Positions 1 to 5,230 of a stretch of DNA of 6,496 bases are shown here, piece after piece; the first letter of the stretch is position 1; every line of letters begins with the position of its first letter. The notes beneath the pieces are model-generated. The model worked only from the letters and a program-made list of their open reading frames with translations. It was not told the DNA's origin and made no database searches. A program made the translations under genes and the position numbers. Source of the stretch: Legionellales bacterium UBA4722 (GTDB lineage: Bacteria; Pseudomonadota; Gammaproteobacteria; DSM-16500); the NCBI GenBank assembly GCA_002404295.1, contig DHJK01000037.1, positions 1 through 6,496 of the forward strand, given 5' to 3'.

Positions 1-69
1 ACTTAACATTATATCTTAAACTTCTCAATATTAAAGCTTTATGTTTAAAATTTTGATGATTACACTAAA

Positions 70-75
70 TATACT
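70..75 (+). promoter_or_regulatory. possible -10 element for the first FadL-like gene
   Basis: TATACT at 70-75 matches a sigma-70 -10 hexamer at five of six bases and would give a start near base 82, about 27 bases before the ATG. No good -35 hexamer is seen 16-18 bases upstream; that stretch is simply AT-rich. Bases 1-60 upstream are very AT-rich and carry repeated CTTAA-type words. This is the best candidate in the available leader, but the true promoter could lie beyond the window edge. Confidence 0.25.
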
Positions 76-108
76 TTAAGCGGTGTTTGCAAGGATGCTA
101 GTCAAGTC

Positions 109-1344
109 ATGACCTCTTTAATAAAAATATGCACATCGAATATAAAAATACGTGCTCCTCTCTTCTCATTGTTAACATTACTGCCTATTGCTGTACAAGC
201 TTCATTTATAGAAACCACCATGGGTACAGCCGTATTAAATGATGCGACGGCCAGTTATTATAATCCAGCAGCTTTAATGCTGATTAAGAACCCACAAATT
301 ATTTTTCAAGGGTCCGTCGCGGATTTTCGCACTCAATTTAACGGTCAGACTACATCAGTTTCAACCGGTATTACAAATGCGGGCAGCTCCAGCTCTGATT
401 CACGATATTATTCACCTTCTTTTTATTTTGGAATACCCGCAACAAATAGACTAATCATAGGCCTTGCAGTTGTCTCAAACACCGCCACTAGAAATGCGGA
501 TGAAACTTCAATTTTACGTTATGTTCAAGCTAATAATACGATTGAAGATTATGATGTAGTTCCAGCATTGGCAATTAAGTTATCGGATTATTTTTCAGTC
601 GGAGCTGGAGTGAATTTTTCATACGCTAATTTTAATTTACAACCCATCACAGGATTTCCAGGATCTAATATAGCCGACAGCCAAAGCAATAATAAAAGTG
701 ATGGCATGGGCATAGGTGGTAATGTAGGTTTTTTATTCAAACCAGATTCTGTAACACTCATCGGATTTGATTATCGCAGCATGACAACCTATCACCAGAG
801 CGGAAGAAGTGTTTTTTCAGGGCCTCCAGAAGTCAATTCGAATAATTATCATTTCACATTATCGACGCCTGCACGCAGTATATTTTCAATTAACCATTTT
901 GTAAATAAACAATTGGGATTTATTGGCACGATTCAACGTATTCAATGGAGTACGCTTACCAATATACACGTGCATGGTATTGCAAATCTATCTGGAACAA
1001 CACCAGCTATTTTGGATGGAACTATTCCTTATTATTTGCGAAATACGTGGTCATTTACACTTGGAACTCATTACCGTTTTACACCAAAATGTATATTGCG
1101 TTTCGCAGGAAGTTACAACCAGTCCCCTAGTAATCCGTATTATCAAATTGCAAACGGAGGCAGCATTGTAGTGGGTGCATCCATGGGTTATGAAATTAAT
1201 CAAGCAGTGACAATTGATGGAAGTTATGCCCATGCTTTTATGCTAAATCAAAATATAAATATTAATGGTGCAAGATTCATTATTAATGGTGTGAACAAAG
1301 GTTCTAGAGATGGTGTGTCTTTGAAGCTGACATTTAATGTTTAA
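109..1344 (+). CDS. divergent FadL/OmpP1-family outer-membrane transport protein
   Basis: This is a 411-residue beta-barrel of the OmpP1/FadL/TodX family, whose members carry long-chain fatty acids or other hydrophobic molecules across the outer membrane. Residues 1-31 form a signal peptide (hydrophobic stretch about 17-29, cleavage after VQA). The hatch signature YYNPAA lies at 50-55, with the NPA typical of FadL. Alternating polar and hydrophobic strands follow, with family-like segments PALAIKLSDYFSVGAGV (152-168), IGFDYRS (218-224) and NTWSFTLG (312-319). The mature N-terminus reaches the NPA motif about 10 residues sooner than in the second barrel at 5231, so the plug is short. The ATG at 109 is the only usual start in frame after the stop at 46-48. 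AAGGA at 91-95 is its best ribosome-binding site, though 13 bases away is long. The protein ends FNV instead of the usual terminal aromatic residue. The next gene follows after 14 bases, suggesting an operon. The family call is good; the substrate is unknown. Confidence 0.82.
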   Translation: MTSLIKICTSNIKIRAPLFSLLTLLPIAVQASFIETTMGTAVLNDATASYYNPAALMLIKNPQIIFQGSVADFRTQFNGQTTSVSTGITNAGSSSSDSRYYSPSFYFGIPATNRLIIGLAVVSNTATRNADETSILRYVQANNTIEDYDVVPALAIKLSDYFSVGAGVNFSYANFNLQPITGFPGSNIADSQSNNKSDGMGIGGNVGFLFKPDSVTLIGFDYRSMTTYHQSGRSVFSGPPEVNSNNYHFTLSTPARSIFSINHFVNKQLGFIGTIQRIQWSTLTNIHVHGIANLSGTTPAILDGTIPYYLRNTWSFTLGTHYRFTPKCILRFAGSYNQSPSNPYYQIANGGSIVVGASMGYEINQAVTIDGSYAHAFMLNQNININGARFIINGVNKGSRDGVSLKLTFNV

Positions 1345-1358
1345 AAGGAATTATCAAT

Positions 1359-2546
1359 ATGAATAATAAAATTGATTCGCAACGTAGCCCGGAAAATTTT
1401 TCATTAGCTATCGATGGGCCACTTTATCAGCTATTTTATAAGCTTCGTTTATTGAAAAAACCTCTATTGCTATACAAGCGACGAATCGTAATTGTCGCAT
1501 TATTTGCATGGTTACCTTTGTTAGTGATGGCTGTACTAGAAGGCGTCGCATTAAGTGGAGTGAAAGTTCCTTTTCTTTATGATATTGACGTGCATGTGCG
1601 TTTTCTTTTAGTGTTACCTATGCTGATATATGCAGAAGTGGTTGCACATGAGCGTTTTCATGTCATTGTGGAGCAATTTTTGAAGTGTAATATTATTGCA
1701 CCGAAGGATAAACAAAAATTTAAAGCTATCATTGCATTAGGAATGCGTCTCCGTGGCTCTGTGATTGCAGAGGTTATTATCATTGGATTAGTCTATACAG
1801 TAGGACATTGGATTTTAATAAGATATATTCCTACTGTATCAACTTGGTATTCGAACAGCACAAATAATATAACTAAATTTACACCTGTTGGACTTTGGTA
1901 TATTTATGTAAGTTTGCCAGTTTTTCAATTTATTCTATTACGTTGGTATTTTCGTATTATTATTTGGTATCGATTTCTCTGGAAAATTTCACGCTTGCCA
2001 TTACAATTAAATTCGCTACATCCAGATCGCGCGGGAGGTCTTGGGTTCTTAACTAATAGCATATATGCGCTTGAGCCATTTTTACTTGCCCATTCTGTAT
2101 TACTTTCAGGTATGATATTTAATCGAATCTGGAACGCAGGTGCGGTCATTACTGACTTCAAAATTGAAATTATTAGTATACTAGTATTTATACTCTTGAT
2201 TCCACTAATCCCATTGCTGTTTTTTATCTTTCAAATGACGAAAGAAAAACGTATAGGTACACTCAATTATGATGTTTTTGCAAATCGTTATGTTAATAAT
2301 TTTCGTCAAAAATGGATTAAAACAGCTTCAAAAAATAGCGCGCCCACGCTTGATTGCCCAGATATTCAATCGCTAGCTGATCTATTTAATAGCTTTGAGG
2401 TTACGAATAAGATGCGTGTGATACCTTTCAGTAAAAGTAGCATTTTGGTGTTAGTCTTTATAACAGCTTTGCCACTATTTCCTTTGATATTTACCCTTAT
2501 TCCACTGGAAAAAATTATTAGCCAAATATTTGGGGTTATCTTTTAA
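1359..2546 (+). CDS. conserved multi-pass inner-membrane protein of unknown function
   Basis: This is a 395-residue integral membrane protein. About seven hydrophobic segments are visible, near residues 42-62, 80-98, 134-155, 178-198, 234-254, 270-291 and 361-383. There is no signal peptide; the first 40 residues are polar and basic. Residues that look conserved include VPFLYDIDVHVRFL (70-83), LRWYFR (194-199), HPDRAGGLGF (221-230) and DIQSLADLFNSFE (335-347). I recognise this pattern from a family of about 400 residues found in many proteobacteria and usually annotated only as hypothetical membrane protein. I know of no assigned activity. The charged DIDVH and HPDR motifs beside membrane segments could form a functional site, but that is inference. 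AAGGAA at 1345-1350, eight bases before the ATG, is a good ribosome-binding site. The 14-base gap after the FadL-like gene suggests co-transcription and perhaps a shared envelope role. The gene appears intact and of normal length. Confidence 0.85.
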   Translation: MNNKIDSQRSPENFSLAIDGPLYQLFYKLRLLKKPLLLYKRRIVIVALFAWLPLLVMAVLEGVALSGVKVPFLYDIDVHVRFLLVLPMLIYAEVVAHERFHVIVEQFLKCNIIAPKDKQKFKAIIALGMRLRGSVIAEVIIIGLVYTVGHWILIRYIPTVSTWYSNSTNNITKFTPVGLWYIYVSLPVFQFILLRWYFRIIIWYRFLWKISRLPLQLNSLHPDRAGGLGFLTNSIYALEPFLLAHSVLLSGMIFNRIWNAGAVITDFKIEIISILVFILLIPLIPLLFFIFQMTKEKRIGTLNYDVFANRYVNNFRQKWIKTASKNSAPTLDCPDIQSLADLFNSFEVTNKMRVIPFSKSSILVLVFITALPLFPLIFTLIPLEKIISQIFGVIF

Positions 2547-2573
2547 AGCGTTACAATTACATGACTTCATTTT

Positions 2574-2592
2574 TGCGTTTTTCGCATTTTTT
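2574..2592 (+). terminator. weak intrinsic terminator between convergent genes
   Basis: TGCG (2574-2577) can pair with CGCA (2583-2586) around a five-T loop, followed by six T residues (2587-2592). It lies 27 bases past the stop of the membrane-protein gene and ahead of the convergent gene's stop, where a terminator is expected. The stem is only four pairs, so efficiency is doubtful. On the opposite strand the hairpin is followed by A residues, so it would serve only the + strand transcript. Confidence 0.35.
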
Positions 2593-2607
2593 ATAGCAGA
2601 TTTAGCT

Positions 2608-3759
2608 TTATTTATTAGCAGGGCCGCTGCGAGGTAGCATAGATGAGACAATAGATTTCAGTGTTGTTTTTTTCTTTACTGTAGGATCAGGGAGATTTGG
2701 ATTTTTTAATTTCCAAGCTTGTCTAATTAGATTTTTTATTTCGTGGCGAACGAACATCGACGGCCTTTTGTCATACCCTGTGTTTTTAGCAAGCTTTTCT
2801 CTTAATTGTTCGACAGTTATTTCCTTGTATAAGTACTGTTTAGTAGCGTTTAAAGCATTCCGTTGGGACGTCATATGGGCAGGTATTTTTTCTCCGTGTG
2901 ATGCAATGGTCCGATATTGACCACCTAATATATTTAATTGAGATTGTATGTCTTTCATTAATTTTTTTTCATTTGGAGTTAGTTGAACGCTGTTCTGAAT
3001 CTTTAACATTTCCACGGTTTCAAATGACTTTAAAGACAATTGTAGATCAGGTATTTTTTTGGAACTTAAACTGTCTTCTAGATCTTTTATGGCATTATCT
3101 ATCATTACTATCCTAGCGCTATCAGTTTGATTCTCTTCTCGTAAAAGTTTCCACGTAGCAATACATGCTGATGCTTTTTCTTTATATATTGCAGATACCA
3201 AGTACGATTGACTATTCGGCGCTTCTATTTTATCAAGTAGGAAGCCAAAAAAATGAGATATTGAATTTGCCTTTTCAATAATTTCATTTTTAAGTGCAGC
3301 TTTTTCTGTGTTAGTTCCGAGCTGATCCAACTTTTTCCTTATCGTAGTTAGTTCGGATTCAATTGCGGATATTTCTATCATATTTGGCATTGTCTTTATT
3401 AACTTTTCTAAGTGTGTTACATAGGCCGCAGCTTGATCTATTGTATTAAAAGGTGTGTCGATATGGTTGTATGCACTAGAAGGCATAAGGATTAATATTT
3501 TCCATGCTTCATGTTGATCAAAAATCTCTTCTAATTTAGATTTTATACCTTCTTCATTTTTAGGGTCTTTAGCAAAAATGATAAGTTGATCAAAATCAGA
3601 TTCAGCGTAATAGCTATGTGTTTTTGCAACGTCGGTTAATTCGGAGTGCTTGGTTGTAAGTGCATGCATTTCTTCAGAAAACAGCTCTCGCAGCTTATAA
3701 ATTCGATCGCTAATATTACCATGTTCTAATATTTTATTCGGGCTTATTCTAGGTATCAT
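2608..3759 (-). CDS. soluble helix-rich protein of unknown function, effector candidate
   Basis: This is a 383-residue hydrophilic protein with no signal peptide, no membrane segment and no domain I recognise. It is rich in Lys, Glu, Leu, Ile and Ser, and most of it should be alpha-helical. Amphipathic, possibly coiled-coil stretches are suggested near 15-40, 115-180, 205-260 and 265-285. The last 50 residues are strongly basic (for example VKKK at 361-364) and end in a flexible tail of small residues, SGPANK. The start is well supported: TAAGGAG at 3774-3768 on the - strand, eight bases upstream of the ATG. The gene stands alone, convergent with the membrane-protein gene and separated from the phosphatase upstream by an IS remnant. 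Long, orphan, helical proteins of this kind beside mobile-element debris are common among type IV (Dot/Icm) effectors of Legionellales, which carry C-terminal secretion signals. That reading is inference only: the acidic E-block seen in many such signals is absent. The coding call is firm and the role is not known. Confidence 0.85.
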   Translation of the reverse strand: MIPRISPNKILEHGNISDRIYKLRELFSEEMHALTTKHSELTDVAKTHSYYAESDFDQLIIFAKDPKNEEGIKSKLEEIFDQHEAWKILILMPSSAYNHIDTPFNTIDQAAAYVTHLEKLIKTMPNMIEISAIESELTTIRKKLDQLGTNTEKAALKNEIIEKANSISHFFGFLLDKIEAPNSQSYLVSAIYKEKASACIATWKLLREENQTDSARIVMIDNAIKDLEDSLSSKKIPDLQLSLKSFETVEMLKIQNSVQLTPNEKKLMKDIQSQLNILGGQYRTIASHGEKIPAHMTSQRNALNATKQYLYKEITVEQLREKLAKNTGYDKRPSMFVRHEIKNLIRQAWKLKNPNLPDPTVKKKTTLKSIVSSMLPRSGPANK

Positions 3760-3794
3760 AACTATCGCTCCTTACAAACTGCTTGCCTGATATC

Positions 3795-3803
3795 AGTATA
3801 GCA
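3795..3803 (-). promoter_or_regulatory. extended -10 promoter for the 383-residue gene
   Basis: Read on the - strand this is TGCTATACT: a TATACT -10 hexamer (3800-3795) preceded by the TGn extension that can replace a good -35. Transcription would begin near 3788, about 30 bases before the ATG and ahead of the TAAGGAG ribosome-binding site. No convincing -35 hexamer is seen. The sequence just upstream (about 3810-4010) is the tail of a decayed transposase, so the promoter lies at or near an old IS edge. Confidence 0.5.
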
Positions 3804-3863
3804 TGCAATTTAGATTTTATTTTTCATAATAATCATGGAGTTAAAATGTATTCGGGGCGTTAT

Positions 3864-4010
3864 TGCGTAATTAACTGATTTTGGCATGCCCAGCTGCGCC
3901 ATCTTATTAAGAATTTACGCCATAACTTTTGTCTCTGTTTTTTGATTAGAAAAATTTCGCCCGCAAAGCGTTCCACCTAAAATAGTTTTCAGACGAAACA
4001 TATGCGGAGA
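3864..4010 (-). pseudogene. C-terminal remnant of an IS5-type DDE transposase
   Basis: On the - strand one frame reads MFRLKTILGGTLCGR, then NFSNQKTETKVMA, a TAA stop (3917-3915), then ILNKMAQLGMPKSV. This matches from memory the C-terminal pattern of IS5-family transposases: MYR(F/L)K, a glycine and a hydrophobic run, R, Q..E, then (L/I)NKM..LGMP.S. The order and spacing of these landmarks are kept across the internal stop. Only about 50 residues remain. The frame upstream is closed by a stop at 4019-4017, so the catalytic DDE region is gone. After the LGMP motif the frame runs on to a stop at 3812-3810, but that tail has no clear family match. The relic fills most of the gap between the phosphatase and the 383-residue gene. 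No terminal inverted repeat could be paired, because the other end is missing. It is non-functional; exact borders are uncertain. Confidence 0.68.
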
Positions 4011-4036
4011 TCGGAGTTATGCATTTAGTAATGGAT

Positions 4037-4708
4037 TTATTTCACCATGCTTTGATAATCAATACTCGCATTTTCTAGCGCTGGATATTGATCTCGTAAA
4101 ATAGTTAGTATTGTAGCACCGCTCGAATTAAACTTAATATCATAAACCGTATCATATTCATCATCAGGTAATTTATGTTGATGTGGTTTTACTCCGAGGC
4201 GATCTAGTAATTTTGGAATTTCTCCATGATGCCAACAAATTAATATAAATTGGTTGTTATACATAGCGTTTGTTAATAATGATTTTGATAACTTATTTAA
4301 TCCATCATCGCCATGACTGAAGGTATTCAAAATCAAATCGTATTGTTTGAGATAGCCTCGACTAATTAATTCTGATACTAATGGCGCAATAGTCAATTGT
4401 TCGCGATTAGAGGCATGTGAAGCCTTGGTTGCGATAATAAAATTAGGTATAGGAAATGTTTGCTCAGGATATGGATTTACTAGAGTAGGAGTAGGTTCCA
4501 TTTTATTAATATAATAACGCATGAACATTTCTGCACGTGCTTGGCCTATGTCAGAAAGAAACGGTCCGGGTTGATACTGTTTTAATTTATCCGCATGACG
4601 GATGAGAATAATTTCCCGGGGAATCGCATGACTAGATGAAATGGTTAACATTGTAAACATCAAAACTAAACAAGCGTTAAGTTGTTTAAATAGTGGATTA
4701 GATTTCAT
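4037..4708 (-). CDS. exported histidine phosphatase superfamily protein
   Basis: This is a 223-residue protein with a signal peptide (residues 1-28, hydrophobic core about 13-24, cleavage after SHA), so it should act in the periplasm or outside the cell. The mature part has histidine-phosphatase landmarks in order: ILIRHADK (34-41), where R37-H38 fits the RH motif and H38 would be the phosphoryl-accepting histidine; LSDIGQARA (51-59); SNREQ (100-104), supplying the second arginine; and CWHHGEIP (158-165), where H161 would be the second catalytic histidine. YDTVYDI (185-191) is also typical. The branch is minimal, with no acid-phosphatase cap domain visible. The substrate is unknown. I chose the start at 4708 because GAGGAA precedes it closely and the signal peptide then begins MKSNP. 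An ATG seven codons upstream (4729) lacks a ribosome-binding site. An extended -10 lies at 4773-4765. The 3' end borders the transposase remnant, and no terminator is seen. Confidence 0.83.
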   Translation of the reverse strand: MKSNPLFKQLNACLVLMFTMLTISSSHAIPREIILIRHADKLKQYQPGPFLSDIGQARAEMFMRYYINKMEPTPTLVNPYPEQTFPIPNFIIATKASHASNREQLTIAPLVSELISRGYLKQYDLILNTFSHGDDGLNKLSKSLLTNAMYNNQFILICWHHGEIPKLLDRLGVKPHQHKLPDDEYDTVYDIKFNSSGATILTILRDQYPALENASIDYQSMVK

Positions 4709-4764
4709 GTCTTCCTCGTTTTTTAACATTTTTTTGGCTTAATTGGTATTTATAATGGTTGTAT

Positions 4765-4773
4765 ACTATAGCA
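4765..4773 (-). promoter_or_regulatory. extended -10 promoter for the phosphatase gene
   Basis: Read on the - strand this is TGCTATAGT: hexamer TATAGT (4770-4765) with a TGn extension at 4773-4771. A start near 4758 would leave a leader of about 50 bases before the ATG at 4708. TTGATA occurs upstream at 4800-4795, but its 24-base spacing is too long for a standard -35. The motif closely resembles the one in front of the 383-residue gene. Confidence 0.42.
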
Positions 4774-4799
4774 AAGAAAATACAGATTGTGTATTATCA

Positions 4800-5088
4800 A
4801 TGCATATATTTGTGCGAATAACTTTCGGGCTTTTTACTGTATATAGATGTTGCAATCAAGAAAAAGTGTGCTGATTGTTTATACGATACTGCTGATTTTC
4901 TAGCGGATCCAGATCATGATAGTAAAATTCATAGATATTCTCCCGCTCAAATTCGTTAATTATAAATGAATAGTTTAGAAGCGGGGCTAGGCTTGCCGAA
5001 AATCCAGGAACTTGCTAAGCTTTATTTGCCTAAAAAAATTAAAGTATATAGACGTGGATTAAGACGTGAGATTAGATGGGTGAATTGA
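4800..5088 (+). other. gap with a decayed, unrecognised reading frame
   Basis: This is the main part of the 522-base gap between the phosphatase and the second FadL-like gene. An ATG at 4800 opens 24 codons to a stop at 4872-4874. In the +1 frame a stretch with no start (4822-4959) carries a CADC motif and an acidic run (DPDHD). Two stops separate it from a further 40 codons in the same frame (4966-5088), beginning at an ATG, with GLGLPKIQELAKLYLP followed by a basic tail, RRGLRREIR. None of these pieces has a ribosome-binding site. The shift near the A-run at 4859-4864 and the stops look like decay of one small gene. The product is not recognised and chance open frames are a real alternative. 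Confidence 0.25.
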
Positions 5089-5094
5089 TATAAT
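5089..5094 (+). promoter_or_regulatory. possible -10 element upstream of the second FadL gene
   Basis: A perfect TATAAT hexamer, 136 bases before the GTG start. With 17-base spacing the -35 position (5066-5071) reads GTGAGA, four of six matches to TTGACA. Transcription would begin near 5101 and give a leader of about 130 bases. A second perfect TATAAT at 5207-5212 would start transcription inside the ribosome-binding site and has a poor -35, so this one is preferred. Confidence 0.38.
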
Positions 5095-5182
5095 TGCTTA
5101 GAACACCTCTCTTGTGGAAGAGGCACCCTAAGCATTAACGTAAGAGTCGCATCGATTCCCCAATCCTCGCCGGAAAGGGATC
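5095..5182 (+). promoter_or_regulatory. two stem-loops in the leader of the second FadL gene
   Basis: Stem-loop 1: TGCTTAG (5095-5101) pairs perfectly with CTAAGCA (5128-5134), enclosing CCTCT (5106-5110) paired with AGAGG (5119-5123); GGA lies in the apical loop (5116-5118). Stem-loop 2: GAT plus CCC (5154-5160, one bulged T) pairs with GGGATC (5177-5182), enclosing TCC (5164-5166) with GGA (5172-5174). Neither has a T-run, so they are not ordinary terminators. I recognise no known riboswitch. They may form a regulatory leader, but if transcription starts near 5101 the outer stem of stem-loop 1 could not form. The pairing is seen directly; the role is inference. Confidence 0.4.
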
Positions 5183-5214
5183 TATGAAGCAGCATTTAAC
5201 CTAGGATATAATCA

Positions 5215-5224
5215 ACAGGGAGAG
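5215..5224 (+). promoter_or_regulatory. ribosome-binding site with CsrA-like ACAGGGA motif
   Basis: AGGGAG (5217-5222) lies eight bases before the GTG at 5231. It is a strong ribosome-binding site and decides this non-ATG start. The overlapping ACAGGGA (5215-5221) matches the ACARGGA core bound by CsrA/RsmA proteins, which repress translation at such sites. Four more GGA triplets lie in the leader (5116, 5172, 5178 and 5204). The Shine-Dalgarno role is secure; CsrA binding is inferred. Confidence 0.6.
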
Positions 5225-5230
5225 TCACTC

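Noticed and set aside
923..1233. Open frames of 60-82 codons on both strands inside the first barrel gene
   Set aside because: They lie wholly within a well-supported gene, lack ribosome-binding sites and do not resemble any protein family.
1925..2161. 78-codon open frame on the - strand inside the membrane-protein gene
   Set aside because: It is antisense to conserved motifs of a real gene, with no supporting start signal or family resemblance.
3883..3896. Palindromes GGCATGCC and CAGCTG as operators
   Set aside because: They lie inside the transposase relic and encode part of its LGMP region, so coding history explains them.
4640..4708. LNAC near the phosphatase N-terminus as a lipobox
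   Set aside because: The cysteine is at residue 13, before the hydrophobic core rather than after it, so lipoprotein processing there is implausible. SHA at the end of the core is a good ordinary cleavage site.
4709..4729. Upstream ATG at 4729 as start of the phosphatase
   Set aside because: It has no ribosome-binding site and adds seven acidic, polar residues before the signal peptide. The ATG at 4708 has GAGGAA just upstream and gives a normal signal peptide.
5095..5182. tRNA, tmRNA or known riboswitch in the structured leader
   Set aside because: A seven-base-pair outer stem and a CGATTCCC word recall tRNA, but there is no cloverleaf, anticodon arm or matching T-stem. No riboswitch core I know is present.
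5034..5195. 53-codon - strand frame across the leader of the second barrel
   Set aside because: There is no ribosome-binding site and no recognisable product, and it overlaps the stem-loops and the decayed frame.
5190..5204. Integron attC-like core (ATTTAAC)
   Set aside because: There is no matching inverse core at the proper distance and no integrase, so it is a chance match.
5207..5212. Perfect TATAAT as the promoter of the second barrel
   Set aside because: Transcription would start inside the ribosome-binding site and the -35 position reads ATGAAG. The TATAAT at 5089 is better placed.
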